Source of the DNA: Rachycentron canadum
Taxonomy: Eukaryota > Chordata > Actinopteri > Carangiformes > Rachycentridae
Assembly (NCBI GenBank): GCA_038496675.1
Contig: CM076651.1
Span: 14,034,613 to 14,098,612, forward strand
Direction: 5' to 3'
Length of the DNA: 64,000 nt
Below, one piece after another: positions 25,801 to 44,904 of this stretch (its first letter is position 1; every line of letters begins with the position of its first letter). Below the pieces are notes generated by a model, which was given only the letters and a program-made list of their open reading frames with translations, did no database searches and was not told where the DNA came from. Both the position numbers and the translations under genes were made by a program.

Positions 25801-26594
25801 ACCAGTTTGAAAGACAAAGATCAGTTTATTATGATGAGACTAAGGAAAGTGGCAGGTCCTCAAAACCCGATTATTTAATAATACATTTTCTGTCCATCAA
25901 CAAATATTTTCCTCTCTTAATAACATTTGTTTTTACTTTTCTTTATTCAGACAACGGGCGCTCCTGGAGCTTCACAGTGAGAACAGACAAAACCCAGGTA
26001 ATATACACATCCAGTGTAGATGATGACGAACAGCTCACAAAGACGCTGTATGACTTCATATTTCTTCCTCACAGTTCCCTTATAGTCCTAAGTATGAGAG
26101 TCAGAGTTCCCACACTGCAGCTGACCAGCTCGTCCAGGAGGTAAGTGAGGAAGAATCTCTGACCGCCCACCACTTTTATCAAACACTAATTAATTACCAT
26201 CTCTATTAGCCGGAAACATCCTGGCCCACGATCACATCTTTCTAATATAAGCTTCAACATTGCATTTTGTTCTGTCTTCCAGGCTCTAGTGGAAGGTGGT
26301 TTAGCCTCCCTGGCCAAAGACGCAGACTTTGTTTCTGCAACTAAGAAGGAGATGGCTGATGCCATGCACATCCCCATGGTTGAGATGGAGGGCATGGCTC
26401 AGGGCATCCTGAACGAACGCTCCAGCAGCGTCAACTCCGTAAAAAAGAGACGCGCCATCCCTGTCCCTCCTTCTGGCCCATCTGTGGCTGCACAGGAAAC
26501 ATGCCACCCAGATCCCGCTGTGAGGAGAAAGAGACGTCCAATCCCCATGATTCCTTCCGTACAGGGGCAAGCTGAGGCTGACTCCAAAGTTTAG
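8655..26594 (+). CDS. cacna1s: Cav1.1 voltage-gated calcium channel alpha-1S subunit (muscle DHP receptor)
   Basis: Forty-five coding exons, all with canonical acceptors and consistent phases, sum to 5541 nt (1846 aa plus stop; human has 1873). The protein has four six-segment repeats, an alpha-interaction domain, a II-III loop, an EF-hand and an IQ-like motif. Known role: voltage sensor in skeletal-muscle T-tubules that couples mechanically to RyR1. The II-III loop critical region is strongly Cav1.1-like, and the upstream neighbour is tmem9 as in human, so the assignment as alpha-1S is firm. Teleosts keep two alpha-1S paralogs; I cannot say which this is. All four selectivity-filter glutamates are present (E300, E622, E1024, E1338), but repeat I carries K304 where other L-type channels have Asp. 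Intron 2 is the longest (about 2.2 kb). Confidence 0.97.
8856..8894 (+). repeat. (CA)n microsatellite next to cacna1s exon 1 donor
   Basis: About fourteen CA units, then an interrupted stretch, begin 16 bases after the exon 1 splice donor. Confidence 0.95.
13921..14223 (+). CDS. cacna1s: cacna1s exons 8-9: I-II linker with beta-subunit site
   Basis: Exons 13921-14066 and 14142-14223 encode the cytosolic linker. Residues 365-382 read QQLDEDLHGYMEWITHAE, a full match to the alpha-interaction domain (QQxExxLxGYxxWI) that binds the guanylate-kinase-like fold of Cav-beta, which is needed for triad targeting. The distal linker (GDSETDSLFDLEGKSRIIYY) matches the mammalian acidic SDTESLYE segment. 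Confidence 0.95.
14322..15594 (+). CDS. cacna1s: cacna1s exons 10-14: repeat II
   Basis: Exons are 14322-14482, 14578-14803, 14892-15099, 15246-15366 and 15480-15594. IIS4 reads SVLRCIRLLRILKVTKYW. The pore reads LTGEDWTSIMNNG, with the filter glutamate E622 at 15258-15260 and Thr at 625. Thr is also found in human; it is not Asp. Exon 14 carries the end of IIS6 and the start of the II-III loop (NLAEAESLTSAQ). The exon 13 donor is AACT followed by gtatcc, weak but phase-correct. Confidence 0.95.
15687..16487 (+). CDS. cacna1s: cacna1s exons 15-17: II-III loop with RyR1-coupling region
   Basis: Exons are 15687-15786, 15906-15975 and 16355-16487. The stretch FESNVNEVKDPFPPADFP, then an acidic run (GDDEEEEPDIP) and PRPRP, matches the part of the mammalian Cav1.1 II-III loop known to be critical for skeletal-type coupling. 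ASSFFIFGPQN follows just before repeat III. Conservation here argues that the protein still works as a direct mechanical voltage sensor, whatever its conductance. Confidence 0.95.
16605..18806 (+). CDS. cacna1s: cacna1s exons 18-25: repeat III
   Basis: Exons are 16605-16734, 16820-16879, 17237-17343, 17486-17573, 17826-17933, 18037-18089, 18192-18338 and 18605-18806. IIIS4 reads [21 protein letters not shown]. The pore reads VSTFEGWPK, with E1024 at 18325-18327. IIIS6 reads MMNIFVGFVIVTFQEQG. The S5-pore linker (MTGEECQGSFLKHMDN) is divergent and shorter than in human. Intron 20 (17344-17485) contains a perfect 19-bp hairpin. Confidence 0.95.
17359..17399. repeat. Perfect 19-bp inverted repeat (hairpin) in cacna1s intron 20
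   Basis: The arm at 17359-17377 (TAGATTAGATATGGACAAT) is the exact reverse complement of 17381-17399, with a 3-base CCT loop. It starts 15 bases downstream of the exon 20 end in an intron of only 142 nt. No known repeat family was recognised. Confidence 0.95.
17620..17765 (+). repeat. Degenerate dispersed fish repeat in cacna1s intron 21
   Basis: The text GAAGTATTCAGATCCTTCACTTAA, written here as GAAGTATTCAGATCC then TTCACTTAA, followed by AAATACATTACAAG and later AAGTACAAATACTT, resembles a very common percomorph interspersed repeat built around AAGTA/TACTT blocks. Identification is from memory of the pattern, and the boundaries are approximate. Confidence 0.5.
18921..22701 (+). CDS. cacna1s: cacna1s exons 26-35: III-IV linker and repeat IV
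   Basis: Exons are 18921-19079, 19544-19654, 19741-19824, 20522-20569, 21160-21186, 21285-21410, 21502-21567, 22086-22177, 22277-22436 and 22574-22701. Exons 29 (48 nt, TALASSGGLYCLHGCA) and 30 (27 nt, ETNPMQAIA) are both phase 0 and encode the IVS3-S4 linker. The mammalian counterpart of exon 29 is the developmentally skipped exon of Cav1.1. IVS4 reads FFRLFRVMRLVKLLNRSEGIR. The pore reads CATGEAWQE, with E1338 at 22290-22292. Exon 35 carries IVS6 and the start of the EF-hand region (FDYLTRDWSLLGPHHLDEF). Confidence 0.94.
21575..21840 (+). repeat. Dispersed teleost repeat ending in a GA tract (cacna1s intron 32)
   Basis: Blocks such as TATCTCAAGGTATTTTCCAAAT, shown here as TATCTCAAGG and TTTTCCAAAT, then GAGAAGGTCTAGACC, AGGCAGAAACCTTGAGCAG and CAGACTCAGGGTGGGTGGC, match a widespread percomorph interspersed repeat. 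It ends in a purine (GA)n run at about 21800-21835. No coding capacity was seen. Confidence 0.65.
22811..26594 (+). CDS. cacna1s: cacna1s exons 36-45: C-terminal tail
   Basis: Exons are 22811-22907, 23421-23523, 23615-23716, 23808-23941, 24333-24458, 24808-25010, 25099-25163, 25951-25997, 26075-26140 and 26283-26594. Exons 36-38 are nearly identical to mammals ([34 protein letters not shown]). The IQ-like motif reads FYATFLLQDHFRKFLK near residues 1538-1552; Ile is replaced by Leu before Gln, so calmodulin binding is probably Cav1.1-like. The distal tail (exons 41-45) is fish-specific and low in complexity until ALVEGGLASLAKDADF, which matches the conserved distal segment of human Cav1.1. The protein ends after two basic clusters (KKRRAIP, RRKRRPIP). 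Confidence 0.93.
25226..25485 (+). mobile_element. Degraded tRNA-derived SINE in cacna1s intron 42
   Basis: The 5' part reads GGCATGGTGGTGTAGTGGTT, an A-box-like start. CCTGGGTTCC follows in the B-box position, and then body blocks GGCTTCCTCCTTCAGTCCAA, shown here without its first two bases as CTTCCTCCTTCAGTCC, then ATGACATGCACATTAGG and GTGAATGGTTGTCT. These match a family very common in percomorph fish. The copy is diverged and partly deleted. Confidence 0.65.
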
Positions 26595-28341
26595 AGGCTG
26601 TTACTTGGGTTTTCATGGTTATCATGTGGTTTTTACTCTTGCAGGTGGCTCCAGCTCACCTCACTTTATTAAGCTTGGTGCCACGTGAAAATCTGTATTT
26701 ACTAGCCTGGCTCAAGGCACATTGGCACGTTGGCTCAGGTTTGATATATTGTCCAGTGCGGTTGAAACTTAACCAAGGAGAGACAATAGCTCTGACAATG
26801 AAACATCTTAATTTTCAGATTTATTGAAACTAATAAAAACACTAACTTATCTCAGAGTGAACAGATTGATGCACTCATTTCTTTGTAGCGTTTGTTGAGG
26901 TTATTCATTCCATAGACTTACAGGAAAACCATGTGAGTGAGTTAAGTGTCTTTCTGAAGCCTCAAAGGAGGCAGGTGACTAATAAAGTCTGAAATGACTG
27001 AACACAGGGAGCAGGCAGCCATCTTTATCATGCTGCACTTCAGTGAGGAAGGTGGAAAAAGACTCCACTGAGTTTCTGTGCGTCCAGACCCAGAAAAGTT
27101 TAACTGAGTTTTCAGTTCTCACTCTTTCGAGGGCTCTGGTGCTAACAATGCAAGTTGAAGCAGTTTTTTTTTTGTTTTTTTTATAGCAGTGTCCTCTGAT
27201 CCATTTGGAGTTGCTGTCTTTAGCCCTTTATTACTGAATTTTTGAAGTTTCCTCCTGCTTACAACTGTTCTTATATGCAGTTGATCTCAGCATTTTACTA
27301 AAAGGATACCACCTTTTTTTTAATTATAATTAATTTTATTTGGGGCATAGAGGTACATTAAATCTAGAAATTATCCAAAGATTTAGCTGTAATTAAATAT
27401 TTGTTCAATTTAAGGCCTACTGTTGTTATGCAGTGCATGTGATTTTCTTTCACTGTAAGTCACCGCTGCTACAGGTTTTGTGTGTTTTTCACTTACATGA
27501 ATATGTCATACTTTTAGTTGGGGCCAGTTAGTTTGACCCGTAGAGAGAATGTATCTTCAGCATACCTGGAGTATGGTGGATGTAGCTTGAAAGCTCACCA
27601 AAGCTTATTAACTAATTTTATTCATAATTGCATGGGCATCATTTATTGCACTTGTTTCATGTGCCTAAATGCAAACATGACAGGCCTTCAAGAGGACTGT
27701 TTTTTCTTGTTTACGTTGTCCTCCTATCATTTGCTGTCATACATTACATAATTTCTCAAGGTTTTGGAGATGGCGGTCGTTTGAGTGAACCATACAGCTC
27801 AACTTCTGAACTTAATTCTCCTTCACTTCTGGATCTGTGCCAATATGGTTGATGTTACATTGGTGTTTTCACCATTGGCAAAAGAAATAAATCATCCAAA
27901 ACATTCATTTCTGTCTTAGTTTCCTTTTTGAAAACAAACCAAAAATGGACATGACAAAACAGATGGGTAAGTTTGCTCCAGAAAATAATAATAAAAGGTT
28001 TAGATAAGGAGACACTGAAATGGGACAGTGAGTGTCGACAGCCTTGATGAGAAGGTAGGTGCATGCTTTGGAAGCCACCCAGAGAAGTTACGGTGTGAAA
28101 ACTGAGAGCCTCTATTAATAGTCTTGCCGAGCAAAGCAAAGACTTCCCCCTTATGGAGTGGAAACTAATGCAGCGAGAGCCATATTGCATTATGGGGTCA
28201 AACAGGTTCATAGAAAGGTAAGAAAATTCCTTAAAACAGAGGCACAAAGCTGTCAAATAAATTGGAAAAGTGTGAATGAGGTGCATGCTTGCATTACAAA
28301 ATAAAAGAAAAGAAAATTAAAGGAGCTTAAATAATTCAAAT
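26595..28341. other. cacna1s 3' UTR and convergent spacer
   Basis: The cacna1s 3' UTR continues to a candidate AATAAA at 26832-26837. Beyond it is AT-rich spacer with no recognisable gene. The longest open frame (about 143 codons on the minus strand, 27855-28286) has no recognisable family and no coding-like composition. Confidence 0.6.
26832..26837 (+). terminator. Candidate cacna1s poly(A) signal
   Basis: A canonical AATAAA lies 237 bases after the cacna1s stop codon. Confidence 0.55.
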
Positions 28342-28351
28342 TTTATTTATT
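28342..28351 (-). terminator. Candidate smc1a poly(A) signals
   Basis: On the minus strand two overlapping AATAAA hexamers (28346-28351 and 28342-28347) lie about 810 bases after the smc1a stop. This suggests a 3' UTR running from 29159 to about 28320. The sequence between is AT-rich with no competing gene. Confidence 0.5.
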
Positions 28352-29159
28352 GAAGCAAAGCAATCAATAAAACAGACCTGACAGAATATTCTCACTCAGG
28401 CTGAGTTTTCCCTTCGCCTAAAGCTGATTCAGAACATCACTCAGGGAATATAAAGAGACTGTTGTTATTCATATAGCCTCAGCACATTTCCTTTGAAATA
28501 ATTTTCTGACAAAAGCTCCAAGATCTCATAATAGCTTTGACGGCAGTTGCAGCTAACTAGTGGTTTTATTTAGCTATCACACACGGGAATGTATCCACCA
28601 TAATAACTGTAACTGTAACAACAGTGTCCTGATTTTCCAGCTTTTAAAAAAGAAGCACATATGAAAATGCAAATACATATTTAAGTACACACAACAGAAG
28701 ACAGGCAAGGGCTTAAGCACACCATTGAAAGGTGGGCCATAAACAGTATAAAAGTTCTGACAGCAAAAACTTGTTTCAGGTAAATTTGTCACATTATACC
28801 ACATGATACAAATTATACAGTCTGTTAAAAAGGTTTGATACCCACATAATTAAATTTATTGATTATTATAATCATTCTTGTACGGCCAAATTGAGAAAGG
28901 GCTGGCTTGTATAAATGTACATACATCCTGGTTGATGCAGTTTATAAAGAACAACCGCTCCACAACTTAAAAAACATAATTCACTAATTCACTACTCTAG
29001 CCTATCCAAAAAACTAAATAAACATAAAAAAACAATAAGAAATAAGACGTGGGACCTAAAGGATACATGATCTGTGACTATAGAATACATGAACAATCCA
29101 GAGAGAGTAGCAGATGAACGTCCAACTTGCCAAAACACCAGTGTTACAAGCGCCTTGTC

Positions 29160-38502
<9,343 letters not shown>

Positions 38503-38820
38503 GTTCGGTATAATCGTGTCGCTGTTTAGAAAAAAACCCGCACAGTAAATATTAGCAAGCGAAATGTTGCTAATGCTAACAACCGACGTTTACCAAACAA
38601 GCGACCTCAAAGACGAAGCATGCGCGCAAATGGATGGGTCTCCGTTCAATCTATGGCTGGCCAACGCATAAGTCACATTATTAAGTGCACATTTAGTTTA
38701 ATAATGTAAACATCTTCATAAGCTTAATCAAATAGCCGCGATGCACTTGTGACAACAATGCGCCATTTTACAATCCAACAGGAAAACCCTTGAGCGCGCG
38801 AGACACGAAATCTCGTCGTT

Positions 38821-38830
38821 TCTCGCGAGA
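38821..38830. promoter_or_regulatory. TCTCGCGAGA palindromic promoter element
   Basis: This is an exact 10-bp palindrome in the CpG-rich core between smc1a and ribc1. The nearby bases CGAAATCTCG give further partial copies. It is probably an activator site for the housekeeping cohesin gene. Confidence 0.7.
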
Positions 38831-39324
38831 CGAAATGGATCTGGCCGGAGTACGACTGTGTTGTGTTTAGGGCCCCGCTACCACCTGAGTATAACATTTA
38901 CAATACAGGCTATGTAAATTGCAGAGAAAATACATATTTTGTACAAATGAGCCATTCGCTGTGTATTTCAGTTATTCCTACAATCGTACAATGTTTTGAG
39001 ACGTTGCCATGGTTACCAAAGGCATGCAAACACAACAGGAGTCGAGCAGCAAAGCAGCTCCGTGCACTGGTCTCCACCTTGGTCTGAAGTCAAATTCATT
39101 TAAATTGAAATTTCCACACATCTGTACGTCAGAGGTGAGTGTTTGCTTTAGATCAACGATCACTGCCTGACTTTAAAGAAAAATACGGCTGGATTAAAAT
39201 ACCTCAGTGAAGCCTCTCCTTTTGTGTGCAGTGTTGTCAGGCAGCTACTAATCCACCGGTGTGTGGTGGTTAATTCAGCACATCATTTATTTCTAATGGT
39301 AGCTTTCAGTGGGGAAAAATAACA

Positions 39325-39425
39325 AGTATATTTAGTCAAGTACTGCTTGAGGTACTCAAAAAATAGTACTTCATTCCCTATAACCTGCTACTTCTCCACT
39401 GTTTCGAAGTGCAGTAAATATATAT
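39325..39425 (+). repeat. Degenerate dispersed repeat before ribc1
   Basis: Blocks such as AAGTATATTTAGTCAAGTACT, shown here as AAGTATATTTAG and TCAAGTACT, then GAGGTACTC and CTACTTCTCCACTG resemble the same AAGTA/TACTT-rich percomorph repeat class as the copy in cacna1s intron 21. The boundaries are approximate. Confidence 0.45.
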
Positions 39426-39537
39426 TTATATATAAAAAATTCCAACCGTTTATTAAAAATGCAGTTTCAAGTATTTTCGAAAAACTCGCATTTTTGTGTC
39501 TCCTCCTTCATGCCTCACTAGTGAGCATACAGTGAGC

Positions 39538-42167
39538 ATGTATAAAGTGGATTTGCCTGTAGACCAGTCCATTGAAAAGGCTGTGGAGAGGCGAAGGTCA
39601 GCAGCAACAGCACGCAAGGCCCGGATTTTCAACACCAGGCTACGTGTGATGGGCCTTGACCTTGATGCTCTGGACCAACAAGTCCAGGAGAAAAAACATC
39701 AGCAAAACATTGAGAGACGACGACAAGAAGCTTTCGGTAAACTGTGGGTGGGAGAAGAAGCAGGGAGGGGTCAAAACTGACTTAAATCCATCCAGGGGCA
39801 TCACAACGAATGCTGGACTCCATAGGAGTATCCTTTCACCACTAATGAGCATTGATCCCATGCTTATTTATTTTCAATATAATGCAGATGAACTGAGAAA
39901 GTATCATGATGACATACTACTGCAGCAAGACATTGATGAAAGAGAGAAGCGGGCAGCTTTGCATACTGACCTGGCCCAGTACTGGGCCACTCAACGTGTC
40001 GAGGATTCTGGTGATGCTGATCTAAAGTGTGGCCTGAAGGGGGCATTCAGGATCACCATGCCAGAGAGTGAACTGGGGCCTGCCAGCATGCAAATCTTTC
40101 AGGTAGGCCCACTGTGACTGGCAGGTTCATGGTGTGCATGAAGAGCAGTGCAACAAAATCCAGCAGAGGGTTAAATAAATAATCACATTATCCCTGGAGC
40201 ACTGTGTCCTTGTTTCATGTACAGGGAGAGGATTTGGGAGAGCAGCAAATGAGGAAAGAACAAATGAAACAGACAGAAAGAGATCTGCGCGCGCAGACAG
40301 AAGACAATGTGAGAAGACGCATGGGAAACAAGCACAGAGGTGAAAAGAGACAAGCACACACACAGGAACTCCCACACACACACACTGTAATCACTGACAA
40401 GCTTACACACTGTACGCTATAGCTTCTGTAAATCACACACATGCTTCATGCTTTCCTGCACAAACAATCACACACTCCTACGCACAGCCCCTATTGCCAG
40501 GTGGCACTGATGGATGCTCATCCCAGAAAGCCTTTATGTACGTGTGAGCATGTTGTTGAAGAGCTTTGTGCAGTGGGTAATGACTAATGCAGGTGTGAAA
40601 AACACACAGTAGGTGATTTCCAACTTGTGTATGTCACAGAGATGCTTGTGAGCAGAGAGCTGGTGCATCGGGACCTGATGGAGGTTCAGCAAGCAGCACT
40701 AGAGGACGAGTGTAAGAAAGCTGCCCGCATCGCACTCGACAACTACAATCAAGCTCTGGTACAGTAAATGCGTGTGCACACACAGATGGACACATAGACA
40801 CTCACACACAGATATACACCACCCCCTGATGTGAATGCTTAAAGCAAAATCCAGAGGGGTTTTCAGCTGAGACATGGTGCTCTCAGATGGGATTTTGAAA
40901 TTAAAATTGCTAATTGAAAATGTTAAGTGATGCATGCACACAGTATGTTGCAGGAAGGTGGCCATCCAACATGGATGGTTAAACTGCTCTGATGTGTGCG
41001 TGGGCCTTGTCTGTTTTTAAAAGCCTCCATTTAGCGCTCCCCTTATTTGCCTGAATGCACTCAACTGAATCCTCTATTGGGAGGCATCATTACAAGTCCT
41101 TCAGGTCATGGTATTTTTTGACAGTTATGTGGTTTCTCTAATAACCACTCACATGCATGATGCACAAGCAAACACAACTGACTGATTGGATCTCTCAGGA
41201 GGGCATTCACCACATGGCTTATTCTTGACTCTAAGCCAAAGGTAACCACATAGTAGAGGTTGGGTTAGGTTAAAGCTTCTGCTATTACAGTCATCAAGGG
41301 AATAATCAATCATCTGTCTCTGGACCCGTGGCAAGGCCTCACCAAGACCTGTTCCCCACAGGCTGCAGAGCGGGCAGTGAAAGTGCAGGAGCAGCATCGG
41401 AGAGAGGAAAGGGAGAACCTCGCAGAGATCTGCCACACACTGACATCTGACATGATGACAGAGTGCACAGAAACAGCAAAGAGAGAGGTGGGAGAAGGGA
41501 AGCAACCCCGGGTTCTGACTGACAGGTGGAAAGGGATGAGCCCCGAGCAGCTGAACACCATCCATGTGGAGAGGAAGGAACAGCGTCTTGAGAGACAGGT
41601 ACTGGAGTCGCCCTAAAAGACCTCTATCTCTTTGTATTCCTTTAAAACTATGGTTCCCAAAATCTTCAACCACATCTTGATAAAAACTAAAAATGCTTTA
41701 CCCCCGGTGTTTCACATTAGTGTAGCATTTAGACCTTTATTTTTTTCATCTTTAGAGACAGCGGGATGCTGAGAGGATTCAGGATGCAGCCTGGGATCTT
41801 CAGCTCCTGAAGCTGTCCAGAGAAGCAGAGGAGGAGGAGACAAGAGCAAGAGAGCTGAGGAGACAGAGTAGAATTCAGATGGACCAGTACAATATGCAGC
41901 TGGCCAGAGAGCAGCAGGCATAGTAAGCACTGCACATACTGTGCATAGAGAACATACACTCATGATTCAGCCAGTATAGTCAGCAAATATATTTTGGGTG
42001 TAGGTGATTGCAGAATTTGGATTTAAATAATTATTTTGGAGACAGATATTCACTGTGTGTTTATTTGTGTGTCTGTCTACCCCAGTCAGGAGTACCTGAA
42101 CAAGAAGCTATACACAAACAAACCCACTAAGGACTACTTTCATCAATTCAACACCAGCTCCCGCTGA
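39538..42167 (+). CDS. ribc1: RIBC1, RIB43A-domain protein of ciliary doublet microtubules
   Basis: Seven coding exons (39538-39736, 39888-40102, 40225-40339, 40640-40758, 41362-41598, 41756-41922, 42086-42167) join in phase to 377 aa (human RIBC1 has 379). The protein is almost entirely helical and charged, a RIB43A-type coiled coil. It starts MYKVDLPVDQ, carries NTRLRVMGLDLDALDQQV near the N-terminus and LDDDLAQYW-like text in exon 2 (read LHTDLAQYW), and has the conserved WKGMSPEQL. It ends QFNTSSR, as in human. Known role: a microtubule inner protein on the A-tubule ribbon of axonemal doublets. It is divergently paired with smc1a, as in mammals. The start ATG was chosen by match to the family N-terminus; no nearer upstream ATG is in frame. 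Confidence 0.94.
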
Positions 42168-42212
42168 CCATCACACACCTTGCATAGGTTTGTCCCCCTG
42201 TGACAATGTGCT

Positions 42213-42218
42213 AATAAA
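42213..42218 (+). terminator. Candidate ribc1 poly(A) signal
   Basis: AATAAA lies 46 bases after the ribc1 stop codon, giving a very short 3' UTR. Confidence 0.65.
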
Positions 42219-42360
42219 ATCTATTGATTGTAGTACTCACACTCAATGTGAATTGAATCCTAAGTAATCAATACTTACTGCTTAATCGTAAGTGACACAT
42301 ATTCATTGACTTTATTGGCTGATACTGGTGACAATAAAGGGAACCTTTTTTGGTACAGAT

Positions 42361-44904
42361 TGTTCCATGTACTTTATTTTTCAGTCATATATCCAGTTAC
42401 AGTGGTAAATTCATAATGCAGTTACAGTTATATTGGCCCCATGTTACAAGTCCACCCAACTCTTGACGTTCACCCATGATACATACAGATACCATCAGTC
42501 CCATTACGCTAATTATGCACCCCACACACCACATAGAGGCACATCTCCACCACAGCAGGGACACACGCCCGGCCCCTCCCCTCCCACTCAGGCATTGGTG
42601 TTTAAAGTTTAAAGTCTGTTTTTTCTGAGTTATGAACAAGCTTATCGAAAAGAACCAAATCGCTTTTTAAAAGACTTTTATCTTTTAACTATAAAAAGGG
42701 GGGAAACAATGTTGGAAAAGCAAATGCCAGCGTCCCTGGCTTTCCCCTTGACACATGAAAAGCAAAGAGTGAGTGGCAGTCGAGTGAGTATCTGTGTGTG
42801 TACACTCATTCCTCATTCAAAGCTAACATTTGCCCTGAACACTGACAAACACAGATGTTTAGCAGCAGATAGTCAAGTTAGAATATTGGCATATTTTGTG
42901 TCATTCATTGCTCCTGTATGAAAATAGATTTTTTAAAAGCTTTATTTGTCCTGAGTGTGTCTGTATAACCAACAACAGGGAGCTTACACACACCTCCTTC
43001 AGTGCCACTAGCCACTTTAGACATCCCATAATCTTTATCTCAGGGACTGTCAGGTGATGTTTGGCCAGTGTCAAGATTTTATTTGTGTAGGGAGAACCGA
43101 GACAGCAACGTTGCATATAGATGCTCCCTGTGGTGTGCACAAACTGGCTCACTGCATCCCTGCCTCTCACTGCATCAGACAAAAACTCCACAGATATTCA
43201 CTGCACTGCAATGCATTGCTGGATGGTTATGAGCATGAATGCAACCTTAGCTTTCATCGTTATGTAACTACTACTAGCACTAAATGACACTAATGTACAA
43301 TTTTTTGATTTTCAAAATTTGAAATGTTTGTAAACATCTACAGAACAATGTGGATTTTTTTTCTTTTTTTTCCCCTTTCCTTAACTATGAGCTAGTTTTG
43401 CTAAATCTGCCAAATCTCACTGCAGTCATTAGTCAAAAACGGAAAGTCTGAATTCATAGCAATAGTACAAAGAAGAAAAAGTACAGCTTGCAACTTTTTA
43501 AAATTAAGTGATTTTAAACCTGCACATTTTTCACATTTTTTATCAAACGTGGTTGGGTTCATCAAAACAATGTTTAAGGGTTGTATTTACATTCAGTGGG
43601 AAAAAAAATTTCCAGGTCTTCTCTTGACCACTTTTTTCTCTCCTCTACCTTGTAGTTTGGATTCTTTATCAGTAATATGTAAATACAATGCCTACCCAGC
43701 ACTAAAAAGAATACATTCTCTGTGTTTGATGCAAATACCAACTGTTTGCCTTTATTATACATCAATTGGCAGTCATTACGGCTGTCTGCAATGTCCGCTT
43801 GCATTGATGAGGGTCTGAAAATAAAACTTGAGAGTTTGCCCACAAGACTCCACTCTCTAATCTGTAATATACATAAATACTGCTCCTCAAACAATTTGCG
43901 TAGTATGAGATGAACAGGTATGAAAAGATTGTTAATTAGAGACAACAATGTTTTAATACAGTGTAGAAAGAGACAAAGACAGATACAGAAAGCTACACAT
44001 AGGTCTCGACACAAAAAATTACAATATCATTTCCAATAATGACATTACACTTCTGGTGGGAAGGCGAGAGAGTAATGACATCAATCTGGTGCTCTATGCA
44101 GACCCAGCAGGCACAGGAACATATAAGGAGCATGTACATATCTATAATACTGTATTATGGCTAAATAGATAGATGTAGATGCAGCTATATACATCAGATG
44201 CTACTCAGCATCTTCACAGCAAGTTCCCCTTAATGCATCCAATGTTATTTATAGTAAGAAACTTGGCTTCACTTAGTTTCAATGAAAATGTCTTGATTTA
44301 TGAAATATGTAGTGTAGAACACAATATGAAAAAAAAGTACAACAATGAAAAAAGGTTTGTTTTCAAATACATGAAAGAATGTAAAAAATGTCACTGGCAA
44401 GTATAATCTGAGATATCAAATGGTGTTAGACACACAAAATCATGTGCGAACTAAGTCAAGACATGATGTCTGTTTCCCCACTACGCTGCATCTCTATAGG
44501 ACCACACCTACAGTCCCTCTGATATTTCTACCTATACAGCAGTCTGTCTTTATCTTCCTATAGAATTGGTTACTGATAGAAAGTGGCAGAGAAGAAAGGG
44601 AGAAAAATGAATGTTAGTCATTTAGATTTGTTGTAAACTACACAGATAAAGTAGAGTGGGGGAGGGGGACACCCTCAAGTCAGTCAGACTTGTATCATAT
44701 TGTCCACTACTTTGGACACTGCTTTGGTCAAAATAGTCGAGTCAATCAGATGACGCCCGGGGGCATCCGAATAGTCAATATATTGATTGTGTATCAGTCG
44801 TCAAAGTACAGATCAGGACGTGAGTAAGTAACAAGAGCATATGGGCACGAATGTGTTGACATGTTTTGGTACGATGGTCCCCGATGGATGTGTGTGGGGG
44901 TTAA
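42361..44904 (-). other. l1cam: Probable long l1cam 3' UTR
   Basis: No gene is seen between the ribc1 end and the l1cam stop. On the minus strand a canonical AATAAA at 42373-42378 is a plausible end of the l1cam transcript, implying about 2.5 kb of 3' UTR; other A/T-rich signals in between could end it sooner. The region is AT-rich with poly-T and poly-A runs and no recognised repeat. Confidence 0.45.

Larger units (their letters stand above)
38503..39537. promoter_or_regulatory. Divergent smc1a / ribc1 promoter region
   Basis: About 1 kb separates the two start codons. The smc1a-proximal part (38560-38850) is CpG-rich and contains a full TCTCGCGAGA palindrome at 38821-38830, plus a GCGCGCGAGA-like copy just upstream. 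That motif is a known element of TATA-less vertebrate CpG promoters and is bound by ZBTB33 and related factors. The ribc1-proximal part is AT-rich and holds a degenerate repeat. SMC1A and RIBC1 also diverge in human. Confidence 0.7.

Noticed and set aside
27855..28286. 143-codon minus-strand frame in the cacna1s-smc1a spacer
   Set aside because: No recognisable domain, biased mixed composition and no splice or poly(A) context; probably chance in AT-rich DNA or UTR.
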